From Nocardioides sp. QY071 (lineage in GTDB: Bacteria; Actinomycetota; Actinomycetes; Propionibacteriales; Nocardioidaceae), in assembly GCF_029961765.1 (NCBI RefSeq), contig NZ_CP124681.1, forward strand, positions 4,216,001 through 4,280,000: a DNA stretch of 64,000 nt. Direction: 5' to 3'. The position numbers and the translations under genes are program-made. Below the pieces are notes generated by a model, which worked only from the letters and a program-made list of their open reading frames with translations, ran no database searches and had not been told where the DNA came from. Positions 41,978 to 49,470 of the stretch are shown here, piece after piece (positions within the stretch are counted from its first letter, which is position 1; the number at the start of each line of letters is the position of its first letter).

Positions 41978-42309
41978 GGCCAGCTCACCTCCCCCACGGC
42001 GGCCTCGCGCTCGGCCCACGGGAGCAGCGCACGCAGGCGTTCGGCCTGGGCCTGGTCGACGAGGACGAGCATTCGTCGGAAGAAGACGAACTCCTCGGCG
42101 TACCCCTGCGCCCGTCGGGCGACGGCCTTGACCTCGTCGACCCAGGGGTCGGCGAAGGCGGCGACAGCCGCGGCGACGACGTCCGAGAGGTCGGAGGTCG
42201 AGACCTTGGCGAGGCGGTGCCAGGCGCCGTCGAGCTCGTCGGCGGCCTCGTCCCAGCGCTCGCGGGCGGCCTTGAGGACGGCGTACGGGACATCGAGGGT
42301 GATCGTCAT
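41974..42309 (-). CDS. Small helical WXG100-like protein
   Basis: 111 residues, mostly alpha-helical (VPYAVLKAARERWDEAADELDGAWHRLAKVSTSDLSD, then AAFADPWVDEVKAVARRAQG). No perfect WXG turn is present. Size and location directly before a WXG/DUF1023 hydrolase suggest it is the partner of that protein in a heterodimer. ATG start; stop overlaps the next GTG. Confidence 0.65.
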   Translation of the reverse strand: MTITLDVPYAVLKAARERWDEAADELDGAWHRLAKVSTSDLSDVVAAAVAAFADPWVDEVKAVARRAQGYAEEFVFFRRMLVLVDQAQAERLRALLPWAEREAAVGEVSWP

Positions 42310-42399
42310 GCACGTCCGGCTGCCCGACCGGTCCGGGCGGGAAACGACGGGTTCCGGTTGTCCACAGGGACCCCGGGGTCCCCGCTCAGACGGAGCGGA

Positions 42400-44424
42400 T
42401 CAGCCGACCCAGAAGCCGCGCGAACCGAACCAGTCGCCGTAGGTCCCCGGGCCGGAGCCGCGTCCGTCCGCGCCGCCACGACGCGAGCCGAGGTAGGAGC
42501 CGACGACCGCGGCACCCAGGTCGTCGGACTCGGGGGCGATCACGGAGCCCTCGACACGGCGGGCCATCGACTCGATGAACCGGGCCAGGCCGGGATCGTC
42601 GCCGAGCCGGAAGAACGTGGTCTGCGCGCCGAGCCGGCGGGCATTGTCGAGCTCGCGTACGGCGAGCGCGATGGTCGTCGGGTGCGGCGGATAGGAGAAG
42701 AACACGTCGCCGCTCGACTCCAGGTGCGAGGTCGGCTCACCGTCGGTGACGATGAGCAGCACCGGCTGGGCGTTGGGGTGCTTGCGGAAGTGGCGGTTGG
42801 CCAGCAGGAGTGCGTGGTGGAGGTTGGTGCCCTTGGCCCAGCGGGCGTCGAGGGCGGTGAGCTCCTCGATCCGCATGGTCTGGGCGTGCCGGCCGAAGCC
42901 GATCAGCTCCAGGCTGTCGCCGCGGAAGCGGGATCCGATCAGGGTGTGCAGTGCGAGCGCGGTCTGCTTCATCGGCACCCAACGGCCGTCCATTGCCATC
43001 GAGAAGCTGGTGTCGACGCAGAGCGCGACCGCTGCCTGGGTGCGCGCCTCGGTCTCGGCGACCTCGACGTCGTCGATCGAGAGCAGCCGGCCGCCGGGGT
43101 CGCCGGCGCGGCGCAGGACGCCGTTGAGCATGGTGCGGGGCAGGTCCCAGGGTTCGGTGTCGCCGAACTCCCACGCCCGGGTCGCGCCGGACAGGTCGCC
43201 GGCGGCGCCGGCCTGGCGTACGTCGCGCTGCCCCTGACGGCCGGACATCCGCTGGGCCACGTCGCGCAGCAGCGCCCTCCCGAGCTGGCGCATCGCCTTC
43301 GGCGTGAGCCGCAGCTCGCCGTCGAAGCCGCGCTCCATCGCGCCCGACTCGCGCAGCGCCTTCTCGAGCTCCTGCAGCTTGCGGGCGTCGACGGCGGCCT
43401 CGGAGCCGAGCTGTCGGGCCAGCTTGTCGAGGTCGACGTCGTCGAGGCGGGCACCGCCGTACCCCTGGGACAGCTGGTCGGCCAGCGCGTCCAGGTCGGC
43501 GAGGTCCTGCAGGACGCCGGTGCCGTCGCCGAGGCCCAGGCCGGTTGTCGAGGGGTCGCCGTCGCCGAACTGCTCGGAGCCGCCCCAGTCCTCGCCGGGG
43601 CGCAGCGACATCAGGTTCGCATCGAGCCGGTCGAGCTGCTCCATCAGCGCCGGCGACCCGAACGCCTGGGCGGAGAGCTGCATCAGCTCGGCGCGCTGCT
43701 CGGCGCTCATCGAGTTGAGCATCCGCTGCGCGGCGGCCGAGCGCTGGGCGAGGGCGTCGAGCAGCTCGTCGATGTCCTGCGGGTTCTCGGGGAAGTGCTG
43801 GCCGTGCTTGGCCATGAACTCGTCGAAGTCCTCGGGGGTGTCCTCGCCGCGCGCGTGCTTCTCGAGCAGCTCGTTGAGGTCGCCGAGCATCTCGTTGATC
43901 GCCTGCCGGTCCTCGTCGGTGGCGTTCTCGAGGGCCTGCTTCATGCCCGCGAAGCGCTGGTCGAGGAGCTCGCGGCCGAGCAGGTCCTTGATCTGCTCGA
44001 AGGCCTCGCGGGCCTCGCGGGACTGCCAGTCGTAGTCGCCGAGCTCGGTCACGGCGGCGGCGGGCGAGTCGGGCAGGTTCTGCAGCCGCAGCTCGCGGAA
44101 CGCGCGGTCGCCGTCGTCCATCATCGCGTCGCGGGCCAGCTGCTTGCGCTCCTCGAGGACCGCCTTGTCCAGCAGCTCGCGCACCTCCTCGAGCGTGCCG
44201 TCGAGGTTGTGCCGCTGCAGCAGGTCGCGACGCCGTTCGGCCACCCGGCGGGCGAGGTCGTCGAGCCCGGACTGGTCCTGTCCGCCGCGCCGCAGGAACT
44301 CGCGCATCGCGCGCTCGGGGCTGTAGCCGGCCATCACGTCCTGGCCGATGGCGTCGAGCGCCTCGGCGATGTCGACGGGCGGAGCGAGCGGGTCGCCGCC
44401 GTCGTACCTGCGGTAGCGGCTCAC
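42400..44424 (-). CDS. VWA-domain protein of a MoxR system
   Basis: 674 residues. A long helical and acidic N-terminal part (~1-440; includes coiled-coil-prone EEVRELLDKAVLEERKQLARD) is followed by a C-terminal von Willebrand A domain with an intact metal site: DTSFSMAMDG (DxSxS, ~466), a downstream Thr in KGTNLHH and the acidic TDGEPTSH. These proteins work with MoxR-type AAA ATPases to remodel or insert metal cofactors. The GTG start overlaps the OsmC-like stop (GTGA). The tail is Gly/Arg-rich. Confidence 0.85.
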   Translation of the reverse strand: MSRYRRYDGGDPLAPPVDIAEALDAIGQDVMAGYSPERAMREFLRRGGQDQSGLDDLARRVAERRRDLLQRHNLDGTLEEVRELLDKAVLEERKQLARDAMMDDGDRAFRELRLQNLPDSPAAAVTELGDYDWQSREAREAFEQIKDLLGRELLDQRFAGMKQALENATDEDRQAINEMLGDLNELLEKHARGEDTPEDFDEFMAKHGQHFPENPQDIDELLDALAQRSAAAQRMLNSMSAEQRAELMQLSAQAFGSPALMEQLDRLDANLMSLRPGEDWGGSEQFGDGDPSTTGLGLGDGTGVLQDLADLDALADQLSQGYGGARLDDVDLDKLARQLGSEAAVDARKLQELEKALRESGAMERGFDGELRLTPKAMRQLGRALLRDVAQRMSGRQGQRDVRQAGAAGDLSGATRAWEFGDTEPWDLPRTMLNGVLRRAGDPGGRLLSIDDVEVAETEARTQAAVALCVDTSFSMAMDGRWVPMKQTALALHTLIGSRFRGDSLELIGFGRHAQTMRIEELTALDARWAKGTNLHHALLLANRHFRKHPNAQPVLLIVTDGEPTSHLESSGDVFFSYPPHPTTIALAVRELDNARRLGAQTTFFRLGDDPGLARFIESMARRVEGSVIAPESDDLGAAVVGSYLGSRRGGADGRGSGPGTYGDWFGSRGFWVG

Positions 44425-44816
44425 GTCAGCATCCTTCGTACGTCGGCGCCGGCACGCAGCGCGCGCGGGATCTCGGCCACCTCGTCGACCACCTCGAGCA
44501 GCAGCTGGACCGTCTCGGAGGGGGCGGTGGTGTCGAGCGCGATGTCGTAGCCGATCCCGGTCGAGGTCCACACGTCGTCGAAGCCACCGTCGGCGGTGAC
44601 CGCGACCCCGAGGACAGGTACGTCGAGCCGCCGGGCCTCGCGGTAGGTGTCGTTGAGCACGCACAGCGCCACCGCGAGGTGGAGCACCTGGGCGCCGTTG
44701 GTCGCCGGCCCGGCGAGCACGCCCTCCTCGGTCCAGGCGTGCGGGAGCACGACGCCCTCGCCTGCGCGGAGGGTGCCGGAGGAGACCCGGACGCCGAACG
44801 GGGAAGGATCAGCCAT
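44421..44816 (-). CDS. OsmC-like protein
   Basis: 131 residues. The segment NGAQVLHLAVALCVLNDTYREA resembles the helix of OsmC/Ohr proteins carrying the peroxidatic Cys, followed by VLGVAVTADGGFD strands. The second, resolving Cys of OsmC is absent; the C-terminal half has no Cys. It may therefore be a non-peroxidase member. It is held between the MoxR ATPase and the VWA gene by overlaps of 8 and 4 bases, so all three are translated together. Confidence 0.75.
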   Translation of the reverse strand: MADPSPFGVRVSSGTLRAGEGVVLPHAWTEEGVLAGPATNGAQVLHLAVALCVLNDTYREARRLDVPVLGVAVTADGGFDDVWTSTGIGYDIALDTTAPSETVQLLLEVVDEVAEIPRALRAGADVRRMLT

Positions 44817-46233
44817 AGACGGTCTCCACGCCGGCCTCGCCGATCTGCTCGTCCTTGCCGATCTTGCGGGCCAGGAACAGGCCCTCGAGCGCGAGCTCGA
44901 TCGCCGCGGCGCGCTCGCCGTCGGTGCGGCCGCCGCCCTCACCGTTCACCCGTTCGCAGACCTGGTCGTAGAGGTCGGACTCGCCGAGCACCGGCAGGCC
45001 GGCCAGCACGTCGCGGGCGGTGACCTGCCCGCCGGTCACGACGGTGGCGCCCTCCTCGATGGCCTCGACGAGCAGGGCGAAGTCGAGGCCGCGGAGCTTC
45101 TCGCGGACGGTCTCGGCGGTCGCCGTACGCAGCAGGTGGGTGAGGATCTCGGCCTCCCGGCCCTCCTCGCCGGACTCGAACTCGATCTTGCCGCCGAGGA
45201 CGTCGACCGCGGTCTCGAGGTCGACGACCCGGGCGACGGCGCGGTCCTCGCCCTGGATCGTGGCTCGGCGCAGCGCGGCGGCAGCGATCGTCTCGGCACC
45301 GGCGATCGCGAACCGTGCGGAGACGCCGGAGCGCTGGTCGACGGCGCTGGACTCACGCAGGTTGCGGGTGAAGCGGGCCAGGATCTCGACCAGGAAGTCG
45401 GGGACGTCGACCCGGTCGGGGAGCAGGTCGGCCTCCTGCCGGATCACGGCGATCTCGGCGTCGAGTGCCTTCGGGTAGTGGGTGCGGATCTCGGCACCGA
45501 AGCGGTCCTTGAGGGGCGTGATGATCCGGCCGCGGTTGGTGTAGTCCTCCGGGTTGGCGGAGGCGACGACGAACACGTCGAGCGGCAGCCGCAGGACGTA
45601 GCCGCGGATCTGGATGTCGCGCTCCTCCATCACGTTGAGCATCGCGACCTGGATCCGCTCGGCGAGGTCGGGCAGCTCGTTGATCGCGACGATGCCCCGG
45701 TGGGAGCGGGGGATCAGGCCGAAGTGGATGGTCTCCGGGTCGCCGAGCGAGCGGCCCTCGGCGACCTTCATCGGGTCGACGTCGCCGATCAGGTCGGCGA
45801 CGCTGGTGTCGGGCGTGGCCAGCTTCTCGGCGTACCGCTCCTCGCGGTGGCGCCACGAGATCCGCAGGTCGTCGCCGTACGACGCCACGGCGGCCTTCGA
45901 GGTCACGGTGACCGGGTCGTAGGGGTGTTCGCCGAGCTCGGAGCCGGAGATCACGGGGGTCCACTCGTCGAGCAGGCCGACCAGGGTGCGCAGCAGGCGG
46001 GTCTTGCCCTGGCCGCGCTCGCCGAGGAGGACGACGTCGTGGCCGGCGATGATCGCGCGCTCGAGCTGCGGGACGACGGTGTCCTCGAAGCCGTGCAGGC
46101 CGGGCCAGGGGTCCTCCCCCGCGGCCAGCCGGGCCAACAGGTTGTCGCGCAGCTCGGCCCTCAGGTGCTTGTGCTGGTGGCCGGAGGCGCGCAGCTCGCC
46201 GAGGGTGGAGATCGTCGGAGCCGTAGTGGTCAC
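44809..46233 (-). CDS. MoxR-type AAA ATPase (magnesium chelatase subunit I-like)
   Basis: 474 residues. Walker A is GERGQGKT at ~69-76; Walker B region IVAINELPDL; the sensor/arginine region VVASANPEDYTNRGRIITPLKDRFGAEI; the helical C-terminus follows. The pattern NVMEERDIQIRGYVLRLPLDVFVVASANPED resembles the magnesium chelatase I subfamily of MoxR. With its VWA partner it likely drives remodelling of a target protein. GTG start, divergent from the cyclase gene with 53 bases between starts. Confidence 0.88.
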   Translation of the reverse strand: MTTTAPTISTLGELRASGHQHKHLRAELRDNLLARLAAGEDPWPGLHGFEDTVVPQLERAIIAGHDVVLLGERGQGKTRLLRTLVGLLDEWTPVISGSELGEHPYDPVTVTSKAAVASYGDDLRISWRHREERYAEKLATPDTSVADLIGDVDPMKVAEGRSLGDPETIHFGLIPRSHRGIVAINELPDLAERIQVAMLNVMEERDIQIRGYVLRLPLDVFVVASANPEDYTNRGRIITPLKDRFGAEIRTHYPKALDAEIAVIRQEADLLPDRVDVPDFLVEILARFTRNLRESSAVDQRSGVSARFAIAGAETIAAAALRRATIQGEDRAVARVVDLETAVDVLGGKIEFESGEEGREAEILTHLLRTATAETVREKLRGLDFALLVEAIEEGATVVTGGQVTARDVLAGLPVLGESDLYDQVCERVNGEGGGRTDGERAAAIELALEGLFLARKIGKDEQIGEAGVETVYG

Positions 46234-46273
46234 CGTCTCACGCTACTGCGGCCCGCAAGGGGTTTGCTGGCCC

Positions 46274-46279
46274 TAGTCT
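46274..46279 (+). promoter_or_regulatory. -10 box for a leaderless nucleotidyl cyclase transcript
   Basis: TAGTCT, then seven bases to the GTG at 46287. No ribosome site. Confidence 0.4.
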
Positions 46280-46286
46280 GTCGATC

Positions 46287-47123
46287 GTGGCGATCGTCGT
46301 CGGGCTCCTGTGCGTGCTGGTGGTCGGCCTGCTCGGCCTCGTCCTGGCCTTCGCCCGCGACCGCGGGCAGCTGCAGCGCCAGCTCGCCGACACCCAGGCG
46401 CACGTCGCCCAGCTCGAGTCGGACCTCGACGCCGCATTGCGTCCCCCGCCGCCGAGCAACTCCGCCGAGCGCGCCGTACGACGGGTGATCCGGACCGCCT
46501 CGAGGGTCCGGTCCCACGGCATCACCGGGCTGATCCAGAGCACCGTCGAGGACCTGCAGACCTGGGCCAGCGACGACGAGCGCGCCGACATCCTCAACAT
46601 GGCTGCATCCGACGGCACGGTCACCCTGTTCTTCTCCGACATCGAGGAGTCGACGCCGCTCAACGACCGGCTCGGCGACGCGACCTGGGTGAAGGTGCTG
46701 GCCGCGCACGACCGGGTGCTGCGCACGCAGATCGAGAAGTACCGCGGCCAGGTCGTGAAGACCGCGGGCGACGGGTTCATGGTGGCCTTCCGCGACAGCG
46801 AGGCCGCCTGCCGCGCCGCGCTGGGGATCCAGCGCGACCTGCCCCGCGACGTGACCCTGCGCCGTTACGGGCCGATCCTGGTGCGGATCGGGATCCACAC
46901 CGGCCAGGTGGTCGCTCGCGACGGCGACTACTTCGGCCGCAACGTCGCCATGGCGGCTCGCGTCGCCAACCTCGCCCACGGTGGCGAGATCCTGGCCAGC
47001 GACGCGGTGCGGGTCGCGCTCGATGACGACGCGGCGCTCACGCTCGTGGAGCGGGACGCGGTGGAGCTCAAGGGGCTCGCCGGCGAGCACGTGATCTGGG
47101 AGATCCTCCCGCCGGCGAGCTGA
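46287..47123 (+). CDS. Membrane-anchored class III nucleotidyl cyclase
   Basis: 278 residues. An N-terminal membrane helix (AIVVGLLCVLVVGLLGLVLAFA) is followed by a coiled-coil-like segment (QLQRQLADTQAHVAQLESDLD) and the catalytic domain from ~105. Both metal aspartates are present (FFSDIEEST and KTAGDGF); the Lys before AGDG is the adenine-selecting residue and DYFGRNVAMAARVA the transition-state segment. It should make cAMP. It is divergent from the MoxR operon and convergent with the thiolase gene. Confidence 0.88.
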   Translation: MAIVVGLLCVLVVGLLGLVLAFARDRGQLQRQLADTQAHVAQLESDLDAALRPPPPSNSAERAVRRVIRTASRVRSHGITGLIQSTVEDLQTWASDDERADILNMAASDGTVTLFFSDIEESTPLNDRLGDATWVKVLAAHDRVLRTQIEKYRGQVVKTAGDGFMVAFRDSEAACRAALGIQRDLPRDVTLRRYGPILVRIGIHTGQVVARDGDYFGRNVAMAARVANLAHGGEILASDAVRVALDDDAALTLVERDAVELKGLAGEHVIWEILPPAS

Positions 47124-47129
47124 TCCCCC

Positions 47130-48314
47130 TCAGACCGAGAGGATCACCGACGAGCCGTGGCCGAACAGGCCCTGGTTGGCGGTGATGCCGACCTTGGCGC
47201 CCTCGACCTGCCGGCCCTCGGCGCGGCCCTGGAGCTGCCAGGTGAGCTCGCAGACCTGCGCGATCGCCTGGGCGGGCACGGCCTCCCCGAAGCAGGCCAG
47301 GCCACCGGACGGGTTGACCGGGATCCGGCCGCCCAGGGTGGTGTCGCCCGCGCGGAGCAGCGCCTCGGCCTCGCCGCGCTTGCACAGCTGGAGGTCCTCG
47401 ATCCAGTCCAGCTCGAGCGCCGTCGAGAGGTCGTAGACCTCGGCCACGTCGACGTCGGCGGGGTCGATGCCGGCCTCCTCGTAGGCCGCCTGGCCGATCG
47501 ACTCCTTGAACGTCCGCTCGGGCACGCCGGTCAGGGCCGACGAGTCGGTCGAGAGCAGCGGCATGTCGATGACCGTGTTCGGGAAGGTCGGCGTGACCGT
47601 CGAGACGGCGGAGACGGTGACCGGGGAGGCGATGCCGTGCCTCTTGGCGTACTCCGCGCTGGTCAGCACCACCGCGGCGGCACCGTCGGAGGTCGCGCAG
47701 ATGTCGAGCAGGTGCAGCGGGTCGGAGACCATCGGCGAGGCGAGGACCTCCTCGACCGACGACTCCTTGCGGAAGCGGGCGTTGGGGTTCTCCAGTCCGT
47801 GCTTGGCGTTCTTGACCTTGACCTGGGCGAAGTCCTCGGCGGTGGCGCCGTAGAGGTCCATCCGGCGCCGCGCGTAGAGGGCGAAGTACGCCGGGTTGGT
47901 CATGCCGAGCAGCCGGAAGCGCAGCCAGTCGGGGTCGTTCCAGCGCTCACCTGCGTTGGGAGCCAGGAAGCCCTTGGGCGTCGTGTCGGCGCCGACGACC
48001 AGCGCGACCTCGCTCATGCCGGCCAGGATCCGGGCCCGGGCCGTGTCGATGGCCTGGGCGCCGGTCGCGCAGGCGGCGTACGACGTCGCGATCCGGGCGC
48101 CGTTCCAGCCCAGCGCCTGGGCGAAGGTCGAGCCGGCGACGTAGCCGGCGTACCCGTTGCGCACGGTCTCGCCGCCGACGACGAGGTCGACGTCGGCCCA
48201 CGCGATGCCGGAGTCCTTGAGGGCCTCGCGGGCGGCGTGCACGCCGTACTCCGTGAAGTTGCGGCCCCACTTGCCCCAGGGGTGCATGCCCGCACCCGCG
48301 ATCACGACGCTCAT
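47130..48314 (-). CDS. Thiolase-fold lipid-transfer protein (Ltp)
   Basis: 394 residues, thiolase superfamily SCP2-thiolase type. The Cys position is in YAACATGAQAID (~85-95); DICATSDGAAAVVLTSAEYA and NPSGGLACFGEAVPAQAIAQVCELTWQLQG are the later active-site blocks (second Cys in ACFGEA). Ltp proteins in steroid and acyl-CoA catabolism act as retro-aldolases when paired with a DUF35 protein, as in Ltp2-ChsH2. Its ATG overlaps the stop of the DUF35 gene upstream by 4 bases. Confidence 0.87.
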   Translation of the reverse strand: MSVVIAGAGMHPWGKWGRNFTEYGVHAAREALKDSGIAWADVDLVVGGETVRNGYAGYVAGSTFAQALGWNGARIATSYAACATGAQAIDTARARILAGMSEVALVVGADTTPKGFLAPNAGERWNDPDWLRFRLLGMTNPAYFALYARRRMDLYGATAEDFAQVKVKNAKHGLENPNARFRKESSVEEVLASPMVSDPLHLLDICATSDGAAAVVLTSAEYAKRHGIASPVTVSAVSTVTPTFPNTVIDMPLLSTDSSALTGVPERTFKESIGQAAYEEAGIDPADVDVAEVYDLSTALELDWIEDLQLCKRGEAEALLRAGDTTLGGRIPVNPSGGLACFGEAVPAQAIAQVCELTWQLQGRAEGRQVEGAKVGITANQGLFGHGSSVILSV

Positions 48315-48754
48315 GCGACAGGCCTCCAGCGGTAGATGGTGCGCTCACCGGTCTCGTCGACGTTGAGCGTCTCGACGACCAGGTCGACCTCGGTGCCGAC
48401 CTTCATGTCACCGACGCCGAAGCCGTCGGCCACCTGGCCGAGCACGACGATCCCCTCGGGGAGCTCGACCGCGGCCAGCGCGAACGGCTGGAACGGGTCG
48501 GTGGGCGCGACGTACGGCGCCGGGGGCTGGTACTGCGCGTCGGTGTAGGACCACACCCGGCCGCGCCGCGAGAGCTCGACGGTGTCGTGCTCGGTGCCGT
48601 CGCACGCGGGGTTGCGGCAGTAGAACGCAGCGGCGCCGGCGGCGCCGGAGACCGGCGGGAAGACGACGTTGCTGCACGTCGTGCAGCGCGAGGCGAGGAG
48701 CCGGGGCTCGTCGCCGGTGGTGAACCAGCCCTCGATGACGGGGGTCGCGGTCAT
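48311..48754 (-). CDS. DUF35 OB-fold protein with zinc ribbon
   Basis: 147 residues. The zinc ribbon cysteines are CTTCSNVVFPP and CRNPAC (C-x2-C and C-x4-C), followed by the OB-fold (RRGRVWSYTDAQ, FALAAVELPEGIVVLGQVA). DUF35 proteins bind acyl-CoA substrates for partner thiolase-fold enzymes. The pair forms an operon behind a KstR-like operator. Ribosome site AGGGAGC. Confidence 0.87.
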   Translation of the reverse strand: MTATPVIEGWFTTGDEPRLLASRCTTCSNVVFPPVSGAAGAAAFYCRNPACDGTEHDTVELSRRGRVWSYTDAQYQPPAPYVAPTDPFQPFALAAVELPEGIVVLGQVADGFGVGDMKVGTEVDLVVETLNVDETGERTIYRWRPVA

Positions 48755-48770
48755 GGAAGCTCCCTGAAAG

Positions 48771-48790
48771 TAGAACGTGTTCCTATTCTA
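48771..48790 (-). promoter_or_regulatory. KstR-like operator overlapping a -10 box
   Basis: Read on the minus strand, the 14-mer AGGAACACGTTCTA matches the published KstR pattern TNNAACNNGTTNNA with one mismatch at the first base. A -10 box TAGAAT (48790-48785) directly precedes it, so a bound repressor would block the DUF35-Ltp promoter. KstR controls cholesterol catabolism in actinobacteria and is released by a steroid acyl-CoA. Confidence 0.55.
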
Positions 48791-48804
48791 CCGGGAGTCG
48801 GCCC

Positions 48805-49401
48805 TCAGCCGGTGCGGAAGTCCCGGCCACCGAAACCGTCGGGGCCGGCTTCGGCACCGAACGGGATCCGGTACGCCGTCTCCGCCCGCGCCTCGCCCCC
48901 GAACCAGCGGGTGCGAATCAGGTCGACCTGCGCGACCGGCCAGTCCGCGTCCGCGAGCTCGCCGAGCACGTCCGGCCCGGACAGCATCCGGTCCAGCGGC
49001 GAGCCGGGCCGCACCGCGGCGATCGAGGCGATCACGACCGCGGGCCGGAAGCCGCGCCGGTCGACGTACACGTGGACCCGCTCCGCCGCGGTCCCGACCG
49101 CACGGGCCACGGTGGCCAGGGTCGCCAGGTCGCCGTCGAGGAACACCGTCACGTCACCGCCCGTGACCTCGACCCCGACCGGGCGCACCACGACCGGCGG
49201 CAGGTCCGAGAGACACTCGGCGAGCACGCCGGCGAACCGGCCGGCGTCGTGCTCGACGACATTGCCCAGCGCCGCGATCGGTACGTCGACCCGGCTCGTC
49301 TCGACCGGGAGCACGCCCGGCAGCTGGGCCAGCCGGCCGCCGAGCGCGCGCAACCGCTCCACCGCCTCGGTCGGCGGGACGAACGCAGCACGCAGCATCA
49401 T
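48805..49401 (-). CDS. 2H-phosphoesterase-like protein without the catalytic histidines
   Basis: 198 residues. The order of blocks resembles 2'-5' RNA ligase/ThpR: an N-terminal RAAFVPPTEAVERLR strand and helix, RVDVPIAALGNV where ThpR has HxTLxFLG, LDGDLATLATVARAVG, and RGFRPAVVIASIAAV where ThpR has FxPHLTLAR. The final VDLIRTRWFGGEARAETAYRIPF is also ThpR-like. Both HxT motifs are replaced (DVPIA and AVVIA), so it is probably non-catalytic if homologous. Gene start chosen by GGAGG 8 bases upstream. It sits alone between the DUF35 operon and VanW gene. Confidence 0.55.
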   Translation of the reverse strand: MMLRAAFVPPTEAVERLRALGGRLAQLPGVLPVETSRVDVPIAALGNVVEHDAGRFAGVLAECLSDLPPVVVRPVGVEVTGGDVTVFLDGDLATLATVARAVGTAAERVHVYVDRRGFRPAVVIASIAAVRPGSPLDRMLSGPDVLGELADADWPVAQVDLIRTRWFGGEARAETAYRIPFGAEAGPDGFGGRDFRTG

Positions 49402-49470
49402 GGGGCACCCTCCGCCGGACCTCATCGGCGGGCAGGGGGCGTGGTCGAGGCGAACCGCGCAGGAAAGTGG

